64,000 bases of DNA from Massilia solisilvae (GCF_024753215.1 NZ_JANUGV010000001.1:1488001-1552000), one strand, 5' to 3'; counted from the stretch's first letter, positions 30,377 through 41,049 are shown. Program-made: numbers and translations. Notes: generated by a model not told the origin, from the sequence alone.

Positions 30377-31717
30377 ATGAACCTCATTTATACCGTACTG
30401 GCCTTCCTGCTGGCCCTGGGCCCCCTGGTGGTGTTCCACGAGCTGGGGCACTACGCCGTCGCCCGCCTGTGCGGCGTGAAGGTGCTGCGTTTCTCGGTCG
30501 GCATGGGCAAGATCGTCTGGATGCGCCGCTTCGGCCGCGACCAGACCGAATGGGCGCTGTCGGCGCTCCCGATCGGCGGCTACGTCAAGATGCTCGACAA
30601 GCGCGACCCGTCCACCGCGCCGCGCGACGAGGCGGAGCTGGCGCGCGAATTCACGTCGCAAAGCGCGGCCAAGCGCATGGCCATCATCGCCGCCGGGCCG
30701 CTGGCCAACTTCCTGCTGGCGATCGTGCTGTTTGCCGCGCTGTTCATGCATGGCGTGCAGGAGCCGAGCGCGCGCCTGTACGTGAACCCGAACGCCAGCG
30801 CGGCGTACCAGGCCGGCATGCGCGCCGGCGACACCGTCACCGCGGTCAACGGCGATCCGGTGCGCTCGCTGTCCGAGCTGCGCTGGGAAATCCTCAACGC
30901 CGCCGTGGACAAGCGCGAGGCGCAGCTCGAACTGCGCGGCGCCGGCGGCGGCAGCTACCGCGCCACCATCCCGGCCGCCGCGATGGCCAAACTGGACGTG
31001 GACAACGACGTGCTGGGCGCATTGGGCATGGACATGTGGCGCCCGCCCGCGATGCTGGGCGAGGTGGTGGCAGGCGGCGCGGCCGCCAAAGCCGGCCTGC
31101 GCAAGGGCGACCTGGTCACCGCCATCGACGGCAAGGCAGTTTCCGACTGGATTGCGCTGACCCAGGTGGTGCGCCAGTCCGCGGGCCGTGTGCTGCGCCT
31201 GTCCGTTACCCGCGATGGCGTGCCGATGGAAGTGGCGGTAACGCCCGACCGCGACGAGGCATCGGGGCGCGGCATGATCAAGGCCATGGTGGGCGTGCAG
31301 CCGGAGATCGTGACCGTCGCCTACGGGCCGCTTTCGGCGCTGCGCCACGCGGCCAGCGAAACCTGGGGGCAGGCCACCATGATGCTCAAGATGATCGGCA
31401 AGATGATCACCGGCGAAGTCTCGTGGAAGAACGTGGCCGGCCCGATCACCATTGCCGATGCCGCGGGCCAGAGCGCACATGCCGGATTGTCGGTCTTCTT
31501 GCGCTTTATCGCCTTCATCAGCATCAGTCTGGGTGTAATGAATCTGTTACCAATTCCGGTTCTGGATGGTGGCCATTTGCTGTATTATTCGCTGGAAGTT
31601 TTGACAGGGCGCCCCGTGCCCGAACGGATCGGAGAGATGGTCCAACGCGCGGGGGTAGGCCTGCTGTTCATGCTGATGGCGCTCGCCGTTTTCAACGACC
31701 TTGCGCGGCTGCTGTAG
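30377..31717 (+). CDS. rseP: Site-2 zinc metalloprotease RseP
   Basis: RseP cuts RseA-type anti-sigma factors within the membrane in the envelope-stress response and clears signal-peptide remnants. 446 residues; zinc motif HELGH at residues 21-25 in the first membrane helix, two central PDZ domains (about 115-305) and the second active-site motif LLPIPVLDGGH near the C-terminus. ATG 30377 is chosen because the membrane helix must begin here. It starts 4 bases after dxr. Downstream bamA follows after 65 bases. Confidence 0.96.
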   Translation: MNLIYTVLAFLLALGPLVVFHELGHYAVARLCGVKVLRFSVGMGKIVWMRRFGRDQTEWALSALPIGGYVKMLDKRDPSTAPRDEAELAREFTSQSAAKRMAIIAAGPLANFLLAIVLFAALFMHGVQEPSARLYVNPNASAAYQAGMRAGDTVTAVNGDPVRSLSELRWEILNAAVDKREAQLELRGAGGGSYRATIPAAAMAKLDVDNDVLGALGMDMWRPPAMLGEVVAGGAAAKAGLRKGDLVTAIDGKAVSDWIALTQVVRQSAGRVLRLSVTRDGVPMEVAVTPDRDEASGRGMIKAMVGVQPEIVTVAYGPLSALRHAASETWGQATMMLKMIGKMITGEVSWKNVAGPITIADAAGQSAHAGLSVFLRFIAFISISLGVMNLLPIPVLDGGHLLYYSLEVLTGRPVPERIGEMVQRAGVGLLFMLMALAVFNDLARLL

Positions 31718-31782
31718 GGCTGCACCAGCGCAGGCGTTAGAATACGCCGTTTGTCCGATGACTGACCCATTGAATAACCCCA

Positions 31783-34116
31783 ATGAAATTACAATCGAAT
31801 AGTTTTGCCCCGCCGTTCATCCGCCGCAGCCTCATTGGCGCCGCCGTGCTGGCCGTGTGCGCCAGCCAGGCGCAAGCCGCCGCCCCGTTCAAGGTCAAGG
31901 ACATCCGGGTCGAAGGCATCCAGCGGACGGAAGCGGGCACCGTGTTCAGCTATCTGCCGGTGCGCGTGGGCGAAACCTTCGATGACGACAAGGCCACCGC
32001 CGCCATCAAGGCGCTGTATGCGACCGGCTTCTTCAAGGACGTGCGCCTGGAAGAGGAAAACGGCGTGCTGGTGGTGCTGGTCGAGGAGCGCCCGGCGATC
32101 GCTTCGGTGGACTTCACCGGCACCAAGGAATTCGAAAAGGACATGCTGGTCAAGGCGCTCAAGGAAATCGGCGTGGGCGAGACCAAGATCTTCGACAAGG
32201 CCTCCGTGGACCGCGCGGAGCAGGAGCTCAAGCGCCAGTACCTGTCGCACGGCCTGTATGGCGTGAAGATCACCACCACCGTCACCCCGATCGAGCGCAA
32301 TCGCGTGAACATCATGTTCAACGTGGACGAGGGCGACGTCGCCAAGATCCGGCAGATCAACATCGTCGGCAACAAGGCCTTCAGCGACAAGCAGCTGCGC
32401 GAGCTGCTGCAGCTGTCCACCTCCGGCTGGTTCACCTGGTACTCCAAGGCCGACCAGTACTCCAAGACCAAGCTGACCGGCGACATCGAAGCCATCAAGT
32501 CCTGGTACCTGGATCACGGCTATCTCGAGGCCAACGTCGAATCGACCCAGGTCGCGATCACGCCGGACAAGAAGGACATCTACCTGACCATCAACATCAC
32601 CGAAGGCGAGAAGTACACCGTCTCCAGCGTGAAGCTCGATGGCGAGATGTTCGGCCGCGAGGAAGAGCTGCGCCAGCTGATCCTGCTGCGCCCGGGCCAG
32701 ACCTATTCCGGCGCCGCGCAAGAGGCGTCGAACAAGCGCATCGCCGCGCGCCTGGGCACCTTTGGCTATGCCTTCGCCAACGTGACCGCCAACCCCGAGA
32801 TCGACCGCGCCAAGCGCCAGGTGGCCTTCACCTTCTTCGTCGATCCGGGCAAGCGCGCCTACGTGCGCCACATGACCATTTCGGGCAACACCACCACCCG
32901 TGACGAAGTGATCCGCCGCGAATTCCGCCAGTTCGAAAGCTCGTGGTACAACGCGGACAAGGTCAAGCTCTCGCGCGATCGCGTGGACCGCCTCGGCTAC
33001 TTCAAGGACGTCAAGGTCGACACGCCCGAATCGCAGGGCACCTCGGACCAGGTGGACGTGAACTTCGAGGTCACCGAAAAGCCGACCGGTAACTTCATGA
33101 TCGGCGGCGCGTTCTCGCAGGCCGAAAAGTTCACCTTCACGGCCTCGGTGCAGCAGCAGAACTTCGCCGGCAGCGGCAACACGGTCGGCGTCGAACTGAA
33201 TACGTCGAAGTACAACCGCACGATCGCCTTCTCGCAAACCAACCCGTACTTCACCGACGACGGCATCTCGCGCGCGTTCCAGCTGTACCTGCGCACTTCG
33301 CGTCCGCCGGCGGCCTACGTCGGCTCGTTCACCGTGCGCCAGCAGGGCGGCAACATCACCTTCGGCGTGCCGTTCTCCGACACCGACACCGTGTTCTTCG
33401 GCATCGGCGCTGAAAAGACCCTGATCGAGACCGACGAGACCAGCCCGCCGCTGTACCAGCAGTTCGTGGCCCAGAACGGCGGCCCGGCAAGCGGCGTGGG
33501 CACGGCTCGCACCTACGCGATCCCGCTGACCGTTGCGTGGGGCCGCGATTCGCGCGACAGCGCCATCACCCCGACCACCGGCCGCTACCAGCGCGCCAAC
33601 CTCGAGGTGGACGCGATCGGCGACTCCAAGTACTACCGCGCGATCTACGAACACCAGTGGTACCGGCCCCTCACGCGCTGGATGACGCTGGCCCTGCGTG
33701 GCGAGGCCGACTACGGCCACGGCATCGGCGGCCACCCGTACCCGATCTTCAAGAACTTCTATGCGGGCGGCATCGGCTCGGTGCGCGGCTATGAAAGCTC
33801 GACGCTGGGCGTGGTCGACCAGTTCAACAACCCGCTGGGCGGCACCAAACGCGTGATCGGCAACGCCGAGCTGCAGTTCCCGTTCCCGGGCAGCGGCACC
33901 GACCGCAGCCTGCGCTGGTTCGTGTTCGCCGACGGCGGCCAGGTGTGGCAGGAGAAAACCAAGCCGCGCTTTAACGAGCTGCGCTACTCGGCCGGTATCG
34001 GCCTGTCGTGGATTTCCCCGGTCGGCCCGCTCAAGTTGAGTTATGCTAAACCCTTGAACTCGCTGCCGGGCGACCGCCTGGAGCGCTTCCAGTTCCAGAT
34101 GGGTACCGGCTTCTGA
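31783..34116 (+). CDS. bamA: Outer membrane protein assembly factor BamA
   Basis: BamA is the core of the machine that folds and inserts outer-membrane barrel proteins. 777 residues: signal peptide (ending ...AVCASQAQAAA), five POTRA domains (about 27-425; the first begins FKVKDIRVEGIQRTEAGTVF) and a 16-strand barrel closing with terminal Phe (QFQMGTGF). The loop-6 VRGYESS motif is present. It lies between rseP and skp, the standard order, and an RBS is weak. It shares function with the next gene, skp, a chaperone delivering its clients. Confidence 0.98.
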   Translation: MKLQSNSFAPPFIRRSLIGAAVLAVCASQAQAAAPFKVKDIRVEGIQRTEAGTVFSYLPVRVGETFDDDKATAAIKALYATGFFKDVRLEEENGVLVVLVEERPAIASVDFTGTKEFEKDMLVKALKEIGVGETKIFDKASVDRAEQELKRQYLSHGLYGVKITTTVTPIERNRVNIMFNVDEGDVAKIRQINIVGNKAFSDKQLRELLQLSTSGWFTWYSKADQYSKTKLTGDIEAIKSWYLDHGYLEANVESTQVAITPDKKDIYLTINITEGEKYTVSSVKLDGEMFGREEELRQLILLRPGQTYSGAAQEASNKRIAARLGTFGYAFANVTANPEIDRAKRQVAFTFFVDPGKRAYVRHMTISGNTTTRDEVIRREFRQFESSWYNADKVKLSRDRVDRLGYFKDVKVDTPESQGTSDQVDVNFEVTEKPTGNFMIGGAFSQAEKFTFTASVQQQNFAGSGNTVGVELNTSKYNRTIAFSQTNPYFTDDGISRAFQLYLRTSRPPAAYVGSFTVRQQGGNITFGVPFSDTDTVFFGIGAEKTLIETDETSPPLYQQFVAQNGGPASGVGTARTYAIPLTVAWGRDSRDSAITPTTGRYQRANLEVDAIGDSKYYRAIYEHQWYRPLTRWMTLALRGEADYGHGIGGHPYPIFKNFYAGGIGSVRGYESSTLGVVDQFNNPLGGTKRVIGNAELQFPFPGSGTDRSLRWFVFADGGQVWQEKTKPRFNELRYSAGIGLSWISPVGPLKLSYAKPLNSLPGDRLERFQFQMGTGF

Positions 34117-34154
34117 TCCGACGGCACCGTCTGATCCTACGTTTGCGGAGAACT

Positions 34155-34676
34155 ATGTTGAAAAAATCGATTGCCTCGCTGCCCAGGAGCCTCGTGTTCG
34201 CGGCGTTGTGCGCGTGCTCGCTGGCCCAGGCGCAAACCGCGGTCGCCCCGAGCCGCATCGGTGTCGTGTTCACCGAGCGCCTGATGACCGAGTCCAAGAT
34301 GGCGAAGGCGGCCGACGCCAAGATCCAGGCCGAATTCTCCAAGCGCCAGAAGGCCAACGAAGAGATGGTGGGCAAGCTCAAGGCCGCGTCCGAGAAGTTC
34401 GACGCCGATGCCCCGCGCATGAGCGACCTCGAACGGACCAAGCGCTCGCGCGAGCTGTTCGACATGGAAAAGGACGTGCAGCGCATGCAGCGCGAGTTCC
34501 AGGAGGACCTCCTGCAGCGCAAGAACGAGGAGCGTGCCGCGATCGCCCAGCGTGCCTACAAGCTGATCGAACAGATCGCCGAGCAGGAACACCTGGACGT
34601 GGTGCTGCAGGAAACCGCGTGGTCGAGCCCGCGCGTGGACATCACCGACAAGATCCTCAAGCTGCTCGACAAATAA
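34155..34676 (+). CDS. skp: OmpH/Skp-family periplasmic chaperone
   Basis: Skp holds unfolded outer-membrane proteins in the periplasm for BamA. 173 residues with a signal peptide (SLPRSLVFAALCACSLAQAQ) and long coiled-coil tentacle helices (about 45-125, rich in Lys/Glu/Arg). A C-terminal strand region (HLDVVLQETAWSSPRVDIT) completes the trimer body. ATG 34155 is preceded by GCGGAG; TTG 34143 is an in-frame alternative. 38 bases after bamA. Confidence 0.93.
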   Translation: MLKKSIASLPRSLVFAALCACSLAQAQTAVAPSRIGVVFTERLMTESKMAKAADAKIQAEFSKRQKANEEMVGKLKAASEKFDADAPRMSDLERTKRSRELFDMEKDVQRMQREFQEDLLQRKNEERAAIAQRAYKLIEQIAEQEHLDVVLQETAWSSPRVDITDKILKLLDK

Positions 34677-34706
34677 TACGATTTACACTGAATTGGAATA
34701 ACCAGG

Positions 34707-35756
34707 ATGGGCACTCGACTGGCTGAATTGGTCGAACGCTTCGGTGGGCATTTGGCGGGTGACCCGAATATCGAGGTGACCGGCATCGCGCCGCTCTCGG
34801 ACGCGGGCGCTACGCACATCAGCTTTCTCTCGAACAGCAAACTGCGCGCACTGGCCGCGCAGAGCAACGCCGCGGCGCTGATCCTCTCGCCGCTGGACGA
34901 CCCGACCGTGGCCGCCACCTACACCGGTGCGCGCATCGTCACCAGCAACCCGTACGCCTACTTCGCCCGCGCGGCGCAGTATTTCGTTGCGCTCGAGGCG
35001 ATCGAGCCCGAGCCGGGCATCCACCCGAGCGCGGTGGTCGCCGCGAGCGCCAAGGTCGATCCGTCGGCGCACGTCGGCCCGCACGCCACGGTCGAGGAGG
35101 GCGCGGTCATCAAGGCCGGCGCCGTCATCGATGCCGGCTGCTTCATCGGGCGCGAGGCCGAGGTGGGCGAGGACACGCACCTGTTCGCCAACGTCACCTT
35201 CCATGCGCGCTGCAAGATCGGCGCGCGCGGCATCATCCACTCCGGCGCCGTCATCGGCGCGGACGGCTTCGGCTTTGCCAACGAGGCCGGCGTGTACATC
35301 AAGATCCCGCAGACCGGGCGCGTGCTGATCGGCGATGACGTCGAGATCGGCGCCAACACCTCGGTGGACCGCGGCGCGCTGGCCGACACGGTGCTGGAAG
35401 ACGGCGTCAAGCTGGACAACCAGATCCAGATCGGCCACAACTGCCACATCGGCGCGCACACCGCCATGGCCGGTTGCGTGGGCGTGGCCGGCAGCGCCAG
35501 GATCGGCAAACACTGCACCTTTGGTGGCGCCGCGATGGTGCTGGGGCACCTGGAGATCGCCGACAACGTGCATATCTCGTCGGGCACCATGGTGTCGCGC
35601 TCGGTGCTCGAACCCGGGCAGTACACCGGCTTTTACCCGCTGGCCAAGAACGCCGAATGGGAAAAGAGCGCGGCCATCGTGCGCAACCTGGCGTCGATGC
35701 GCGAGAAGATCCGCACGCTGGAAAAAACGATTAAAAAACTCACAGAAGACAAATGA
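34707..35756 (+). CDS. lpxD: UDP-3-O-(3-hydroxyacyl)glucosamine N-acyltransferase
   Basis: Third step of lipid A synthesis. 349 residues: an N-terminal uridine-binding domain ([20 protein letters not shown]), a left-handed beta-helix of hexapeptide repeats (about 105-310; catalytic His in QIGHNCHIG) and a C-terminal helix ending in a Lys-rich tail. ATG 34707 follows CAGG. Its TGA overlaps the fabZ ATG (ATGA). Confidence 0.98.
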   Translation: MGTRLAELVERFGGHLAGDPNIEVTGIAPLSDAGATHISFLSNSKLRALAAQSNAAALILSPLDDPTVAATYTGARIVTSNPYAYFARAAQYFVALEAIEPEPGIHPSAVVAASAKVDPSAHVGPHATVEEGAVIKAGAVIDAGCFIGREAEVGEDTHLFANVTFHARCKIGARGIIHSGAVIGADGFGFANEAGVYIKIPQTGRVLIGDDVEIGANTSVDRGALADTVLEDGVKLDNQIQIGHNCHIGAHTAMAGCVGVAGSARIGKHCTFGGAAMVLGHLEIADNVHISSGTMVSRSVLEPGQYTGFYPLAKNAEWEKSAAIVRNLASMREKIRTLEKTIKKLTEDK

Positions 35757-36253
35757 CCACTACCGAAAGCAAGACTCTCGACATCAACCAGATCAAGGAA
35801 TACCTGCCGCACCGCTACCCGATGCTGCTGGTGGACCGCGTGGTCGACTTTGAACTGGGCAAGCGCATCACCGCGATCAAGAACGTGACCGCCAACGAGG
35901 AGTTCTTCAACGGCCACTTCCCGCACAAGCCGGTGATGCCGGGCGTGCTGATGATCGAGGCGATGGCGCAGACCGCGGCCATTCTCTCGTTCATGACCAT
36001 GAACGTGAAGCCGGACGCCAATTCGGTGGTCTACTTCGCCGGCATCGACGGCGCGCGCTTCAAGCGTCCGGTGGAGCCGGGCGACCAGCTCAAGATGGAT
36101 GTCGAGATCCTGCGCGTGGCGCGCGGCATCTGGAAGTACAAGGCCGTGGGCAGCGTGGACGGCAAGGTTGCGCTGGAAGCGGAACTGATGTGCACCATCC
36201 GCGGCGCCGCCGAAACCCAGATGGCGCGCCCTGAACAGCCGGCGGGACAGTAA
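35753..36253 (+). CDS. fabZ: 3-hydroxyacyl-ACP dehydratase FabZ
   Basis: Dehydrates beta-hydroxyacyl-ACP in fatty acid synthesis, competing with LpxA/LpxD for the same ACP substrate. 166 residues, hot-dog fold, with the catalytic His in [20 protein letters not shown] and the Glu a turn later. The ~15 extra C-terminal residues ([14 protein letters not shown]) are unstructured-looking. Overlaps lpxD by 4 bases; lpxA starts immediately after its TAA. Confidence 0.98.
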   Translation: MTTTESKTLDINQIKEYLPHRYPMLLVDRVVDFELGKRITAIKNVTANEEFFNGHFPHKPVMPGVLMIEAMAQTAAILSFMTMNVKPDANSVVYFAGIDGARFKRPVEPGDQLKMDVEILRVARGIWKYKAVGSVDGKVALEAELMCTIRGAAETQMARPEQPAGQ

Positions 36254-37042
36254 ATGACCAGGATTCACCCGAGCGCGATCGTCGATCCCAAGGCGGAGCT
36301 GGACAGCTCGGTCGAAGTCGGCCCGTATTCGATCATCGGCCCGCACGTGCGCATCGACGCGGGCACGGTGGTGGGCCCACACGTGGTCATCGAAGGCCAC
36401 ACCACGATCGGCCGCGATAACAAGTTTTTCCAGTTCTCCTCCATCGGCGCCGCGCCGCAGGACAAGAAGTGGAATGGCGAGCCGACGCGGCTGGAGATCG
36501 GCAACGGCAACACGATCCGCGAGTTCGTCACCTTCAACCTGGGCACGGCGCAGGACAAGGGCGTCACGCGGCTTGGCGACGACAACTGGATCTCGGCCTA
36601 CGTGCACCTGGCGCACGACTGCCAGGTGGGCAGCCACACGATTTTCTCGAACAACGCGCAGCTGGCCGGCCACGTCGAGGTGGGCGACTGGGCGATCTTG
36701 TCGGGCTATTGCGGCGTGCACCAGTTCTGCAAGATCGGCGCCCACGCCTTCATCGGTATGTACACCAGCCTGACGCAGGACGTGCCGCCGTTCGTCATGG
36801 TCGCCGGTAACCCGGCTGCGGCCAAGGGCATCAACGTCGAGGGCCTGAAGCGGCGAGGCTTTACGCGCGAGCAGATCGACGGCATTCGCGCCGCCTACAA
36901 GTCGATCTACCGCGCCGGCCTGACGCTGGAAGAAGCCAAGGCAGCGCTCGAAGAGCAGGAAGCGGCTTCGCTCGAGGCGGCGCCGCACGTGCGCGCGATG
37001 CGCGGTTTCCTCGACGCGGCGGCCCGTGGCATCGTCCGCTGA
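36254..37042 (+). CDS. lpxA: UDP-N-acetylglucosamine O-acyltransferase
   Basis: First step of lipid A synthesis. 262 residues with hexapeptide-repeat beta-helix ([20 protein letters not shown] onward), the catalytic His segment [14 protein letters not shown] and the C-terminal helical bundle ([20 protein letters not shown]). Directly abuts fabZ and overlaps lpxB by 17 bases. Confidence 0.98.
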   Translation: MTRIHPSAIVDPKAELDSSVEVGPYSIIGPHVRIDAGTVVGPHVVIEGHTTIGRDNKFFQFSSIGAAPQDKKWNGEPTRLEIGNGNTIREFVTFNLGTAQDKGVTRLGDDNWISAYVHLAHDCQVGSHTIFSNNAQLAGHVEVGDWAILSGYCGVHQFCKIGAHAFIGMYTSLTQDVPPFVMVAGNPAAAKGINVEGLKRRGFTREQIDGIRAAYKSIYRAGLTLEEAKAALEEQEAASLEAAPHVRAMRGFLDAAARGIVR

Positions 37043-38186
37043 CATCTCGCTGGCACTCGTCGCCGGCGAGGTCTCCGGCGACATGCTCGCAGGCCGCCTG
37101 ATGGCCGGCCTGCGGCCACATCTTCCCAACGCACGCTTCTCCGGCATCGGCGGCCCGCGCATGATCGAGCAGGGCTTGGTATCGAGCGTGCCGATGGACA
37201 CGCTCACCGTGCGCGGCCTGTTCGAGGTCATTCCGCGCTACCGCGAAATCAAGGGCATCCAGAACAAGCTGCGCGACCAGCTGATCGCCGAGCGCCCGGC
37301 CGCCTTCATCGGCGCCGACTACCCGGGCTTCAATCTTGGCCTGGAAGAGCAACTGCGCGCCGCCGGCATCCCCACCGTGCACTTCGTGAGCCCGCAGATC
37401 TGGGCCTGGCGCGGCGGGCGCATCAAGAAGATCAAGCGCGCCGTCTCGCACATGCTCGTGATCTTCCCGTTCGAGGAGCAGATCTACCGCGACGCAGGCG
37501 TGCCCGTGACTTACATCGGTCATCCGCTGGCGGAGATGATCCCGCTGCAGCCGGACGTGGCGGGGGCGCGGCGCTCGCTTGGACTGGCCGGCGACGCGCG
37601 CGTGGTCACCGTCATGCCCGGCAGCCGGATGGGCGAGATCAAATACCTCACCGAACCGTTCATGCGCGCAGTGCGCATCCTGGCCCAGCGCGACCCGCAG
37701 CTCAAGTTCGTGATGCCGATGGCGGGCGAACGGCAAAAGGCCCTGTTCACCGAACTGGCGGCCAAGGCGGGCCTGTCCGACGTGCCGGTCCAGCTCGTGG
37801 ACGGCCAATCGCACACGGCCATTGCGGCTGCCGACGCGGTGCTGGTTGCCTCCGGCACGGCCACGCTGGAAGTGGCGCTGTTCAAGAAGCCGATGGTGAT
37901 CGCGTATAAAGTGTTCGAAGCGTCGTGGCAGATCATGCGTCACATGGGCTACATGCCGTGGATCGGGCTGCCGAACATCTTGTCGCGCGAGTTCGTCGTT
38001 CCCGAGTTCCTGCAACACGCCGCCAGGCCCGAAGCGCTGGCCGACGCCGTGTGGCGGCAGCTGGAGGACACGGCCGGCCGCGAGCGGCTGGCGCAGCGCT
38101 TCACCGACATGCACCACAGCCTGCTCAGGAACAGCGCGGCCGAGAGCGCCGAAGCGGTCCTGCGGGTGATTGGCAAAGCAACATGA
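37026..38186 (+). CDS. lpxB: Lipid-A-disaccharide synthase
   Basis: Joins UDP-diacylglucosamine and lipid X. 386 residues from GTG 37026 inside the end of lpxA; the typical start block [16 protein letters not shown] follows at once, so a later start would cut the fold. Other GT19 blocks: [36 protein letters not shown] and [21 protein letters not shown]. Its TGA overlaps the rnhB ATG. The non-ATG start and overlap suggest translational coupling to lpxA. Confidence 0.97.
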   Translation: MASSADISLALVAGEVSGDMLAGRLMAGLRPHLPNARFSGIGGPRMIEQGLVSSVPMDTLTVRGLFEVIPRYREIKGIQNKLRDQLIAERPAAFIGADYPGFNLGLEEQLRAAGIPTVHFVSPQIWAWRGGRIKKIKRAVSHMLVIFPFEEQIYRDAGVPVTYIGHPLAEMIPLQPDVAGARRSLGLAGDARVVTVMPGSRMGEIKYLTEPFMRAVRILAQRDPQLKFVMPMAGERQKALFTELAAKAGLSDVPVQLVDGQSHTAIAAADAVLVASGTATLEVALFKKPMVIAYKVFEASWQIMRHMGYMPWIGLPNILSREFVVPEFLQHAARPEALADAVWRQLEDTAGRERLAQRFTDMHHSLLRNSAAESAEAVLRVIGKAT

Positions 38187-38830
38187 GCAAGAAGAAGATC
38201 AATTTCTACCCCGGCCTGCCGCCCCGGCTGCGCCCGTTCACGCTGGACGACGTCGTGTGCGGCGTGGACGAAGCGGGCAGGGGGCCGCTGGCCGGCCCGG
38301 TGTTTGCGGCGGCCGTCATCCTCGACCCCGCGCGCCCGATCGAGGGCCTGAAAGACTCCAAGCAGCTGACCGAAGCACGCCGCAACGAGCTGGCGCCGCA
38401 GATCAAGGAATGCGCGCTGGCGTGGGCGATTGCCGAGTGCTCGCACCAGGAGATCGACAGCCTGAACATCCTGCAGGCGACCATGCTGGCCATGCGCCGC
38501 GCGGTCGAGGCGCTGGCCACCGTGCCGACCATTGCCCTCATCGACGGCAACCGCTGCCCGCCGCTCTCGATCAAGGCCCATGCCATCGTCGAAGGCGACG
38601 ACAAGGTGCATGCGATTTCGGCCGCCTCGATCCTGGCCAAGACCGCGCGCGACGCGGCGCTGGTGGCGCTGCACGAGGTGTACCCGCAATACGGCTTCGA
38701 CCAGCACAAGGGCTACTCGACCCCGCTGCACCTGGAGCGCCTGCGCGAGCACGGCCCGTGCCCGGTGCACCGCCGCTCGTTCGCTCCGGTGCGCGCGCTG
38801 ATGGAGCCAGATCTGTTCGATAGCCTGTGA
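38183..38830 (+). CDS. rnhB: Ribonuclease HII
   Basis: Removes ribonucleotides from DNA and RNA of RNA/DNA hybrids. 215 residues; active-site DE pair in [16 protein letters not shown], further Asp in LIDGNRCP and [17 protein letters not shown] 38183 overlaps the lpxB stop. Last member of the lpx operon; a palindromic repeat (38852-38879) follows. Confidence 0.97.
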   Translation: MSKKKINFYPGLPPRLRPFTLDDVVCGVDEAGRGPLAGPVFAAAVILDPARPIEGLKDSKQLTEARRNELAPQIKECALAWAIAECSHQEIDSLNILQATMLAMRRAVEALATVPTIALIDGNRCPPLSIKAHAIVEGDDKVHAISAASILAKTARDAALVALHEVYPQYGFDQHKGYSTPLHLERLREHGPCPVHRRSFAPVRALMEPDLFDSL

Positions 38831-38851
38831 TGCCTACCATGGCCACCACCC

Positions 38852-38879
38852 CGTCATCCCGGCTTTCGCCGGGACGACG
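38852..38879. repeat. Short palindromic repeat, family C copy 1
   Basis: CGTCATCCCGGC-TTTC-GCCGGGACGACG forms an imperfect hairpin in the 75-base gap after rnhB. A close copy lies at 44611-44638 after ppsA. Small intergenic hairpins of this GTCATTCCGG type are widespread in proteobacteria. Confidence 0.6.
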
Positions 38880-38905
38880 TGCGGACCATTGATGATGACT
38901 CAATC

Positions 38906-39691
38906 ATGAAAACCATCACCTCGCGCGACAACGCGTTCTACAAGGAGCTGAAGGCGCTCGCGACCAGCTCGCAGGCGCGGCGCAAGGCCGGCCAGAGCCT
39001 GCTGGACGGCGTGCACCTGTGCCAGGCCTGGCTCGACCTGCGCGGCGCGCCAGTGCACTGCGTGGTGTCCGAAGGCGTGCTGGCCAACCCCGAAGTCGAT
39101 GCCGTGGTGCGCCGCTGCGAGAACCTGCGCGCACCCGTCACCGTGTTTCCGGATGCGCTGTTCGCGGCCATCAGCCAGGTCGAGCACGGCATCAACCTCG
39201 CCTTCATCGTGGCCACGCCGCGTCCGGCGCAGCCCGGCGCGCTGATGCAGTCGGCCGTGCTGCTGGACGGCGTGCAGGACCCCGGCAACGTCGGCTCGAT
39301 TCTGCGCAGCGCCGCGGCGGCCGGCATCAAACAGGTTTTCTGCAGCGCCGGCACCGCGTTCTGCTGGTCGCCCAAGGTGCTGCGCGCCGCGATGGGCGCC
39401 CACTTCGTGCTCGAAATCTTCGAGAACGTGGACCTGCCGCAGCTGGTGCGCGACGCGCGCGTGCCGGTGCTGGCCACCAGCGGCTACGCCGCCGAGCGCC
39501 TGTACTGCCTGGACCTGAAGCGCGACGTCGCCTGGGTACTTGGGCACGAGGGGCAGGGCGTCAGCGCCGAGGTGCTGGAACTGGCCACGCACCGGGTCGC
39601 GGTGCCGCATGCCGGCAAGGTCGAGTCGCTCAACGTGGCCGCCTGCGCCGCCGTGTGCTTTTTCGAACAACTGCGCCAGAACCAAAGCTAG
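38906..39691 (+). CDS. TrmH-family RNA methyltransferase (SpoU-like)
   Basis: 261 residues. The N-terminal substrate-binding region (KTITSRDNAFYKELKALATS) is of the L30e-like RlmB type. The C-terminal SPOUT domain has motifs 1-3: LDGVQDPGNVGSILRSAAAAG, VLGHEGQGVS and VPHAGKVESLNVAACAAV, forming the knotted SAM site. These enzymes 2'-O-methylate rRNA or tRNA; the target is not readable. ATG 38906 (MKTITSRDN) is preferred over an upstream start at 38879. The location after rnhB is common in Burkholderiales. Confidence 0.9.
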   Translation: MKTITSRDNAFYKELKALATSSQARRKAGQSLLDGVHLCQAWLDLRGAPVHCVVSEGVLANPEVDAVVRRCENLRAPVTVFPDALFAAISQVEHGINLAFIVATPRPAQPGALMQSAVLLDGVQDPGNVGSILRSAAAAGIKQVFCSAGTAFCWSPKVLRAAMGAHFVLEIFENVDLPQLVRDARVPVLATSGYAAERLYCLDLKRDVAWVLGHEGQGVSAEVLELATHRVAVPHAGKVESLNVAACAAVCFFEQLRQNQS

Positions 39692-39743
39692 ACGGCAGCT
39701 TGCTGCTCGGGTTACTCTTGCGCCTAGGCAATCTGGAGCATCG

Positions 39744-40940
39744 ATGGATATCGCGCATTTGCATTTTCTGGTAGCGGAAGCAGACCCGGCGCAGCGCGCG
39801 GCGCTGAAGGACATGCTCGGCCATCTCGGCGCGAGCCGGGTGACCGATGCGCCCGATGGGCACACGGCGCTGCGTTTCTTCCAGGGCGGCTTTTCGCCGG
39901 CGGCGGACGTCGCGATCATCGACCTGGACCTGCCGGGCATGGACGGCCTGGAGCTGATCCGCAACCTGGCCGGTCTGGACTGCCACACCAGCGTGATCAT
40001 GACCGGCAAGCAGCCGCCGGCGCTGATGTTCTCGGTGGAGACGCTGGCCCAGGTGTACGGACTGGAACTGCTCGGCGCCATCGCCAAGCCGGTCACCCAG
40101 GCCAAGCTCAAGACGCTGCTGGACAACTACACGCCGCCCGCGCCGCCGGCCGAGGCGGCGGGCGGTCCGCGCTTTACGTTCACGGACATCGGCGTGGGCC
40201 TGCAGCGGCGCGAATTCGAACCCTTCTTCCAGCCCAAGATCGAGCTGGCGACCGGGCAGGTCAAGGGCCTGGAAGTGTTCGCGCGCTGGCGCCACCCGGA
40301 GCACGGCGTGCTCACGCCTTCGTCGTTCATCCACGCGCTGGAAGAGAACAACCGCATCGATTTCCTCGACTGGAGCATGATCGAGCTGTCGCTGGAACGC
40401 TGCCGCAAGCTGCACGACCAGGGTATCCCGATTTCCATTTCGATCAACCTGGCGCCGGAAACGGTCGCGCACCCGGCCTTCATTCGCCAGGTGAGCGCAG
40501 CGCTCGGCCGCCACCGCCTGCTCCCGGATTACCTGACCTTCGAAATGCCGGAATCGTCGGTGCTCACCAGTGACCCGGACTTCATCGAACGGCTGGTGCG
40601 GCTGCGCATGATGGGCTTTGGCCTGGCGATCGACGACTACGGCACCGGCCGTTCGAACCTGCAGCTGCTGGCGCGCATACCGTTCTCCGAGCTGAAAATC
40701 GACCGCAGCTTCGTCGATGGCGCGTCCAAAAAGCGCCCGCTGGGCACGGTGCTCAAGTCCTGCCTGGGCCTGGCTCATAACCTGGACCGCATGTCGGTGG
40801 CCGTGGGCGTGGAAACGCGCCAGGACTGGGACTTCCTGCAAGGGCTCGGCTGCACCTATGCGCAGGGCTACCACATTGCCAACCCCATGGAAGCGTCGGC
40901 CTTCCCGGGGTGGCTGGAAGACTGGCGGCATTTCTTCTGA
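39744..40940 (+). CDS. Response regulator with EAL-type output domain (EVF variant)
   Basis: 398 residues: an N-terminal receiver (acceptor D60 in IIDLDLPGMDG; Lys in AIAKPV) joined by a Pro/Ala linker (130-140) to an EAL domain. The layout matches REC-EAL regulators such as RocR, which lower c-di-GMP. The EAL triplet is E177-V178-F179. Other expected acidic and Asn positions are kept (INLAPE, FEMPESS, IDDYGTGRSNL, LKIDRSFV, GVETRQDW, AQGYH), so the metal ligands appear present, but VGVET replaces EGVET. Activity is therefore possible but not assured. No partner kinase is adjacent. ATG 39744 follows CTGGAGCATCG. Confidence 0.92.
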   Translation: MDIAHLHFLVAEADPAQRAALKDMLGHLGASRVTDAPDGHTALRFFQGGFSPAADVAIIDLDLPGMDGLELIRNLAGLDCHTSVIMTGKQPPALMFSVETLAQVYGLELLGAIAKPVTQAKLKTLLDNYTPPAPPAEAAGGPRFTFTDIGVGLQRREFEPFFQPKIELATGQVKGLEVFARWRHPEHGVLTPSSFIHALEENNRIDFLDWSMIELSLERCRKLHDQGIPISISINLAPETVAHPAFIRQVSAALGRHRLLPDYLTFEMPESSVLTSDPDFIERLVRLRMMGFGLAIDDYGTGRSNLQLLARIPFSELKIDRSFVDGASKKRPLGTVLKSCLGLAHNLDRMSVAVGVETRQDWDFLQGLGCTYAQGYHIANPMEASAFPGWLEDWRHFF

Positions 40941-41049
40941 CAGGCGGAGCCCGTGCGAGCGTAGCGTGGGCAGCTCGTTCGGCCGGGCACTGCCCAGCCT
41001 CACCCCACGCGTTCGAATACTGCGGGCATGAGCGACCATCCAATGATCG

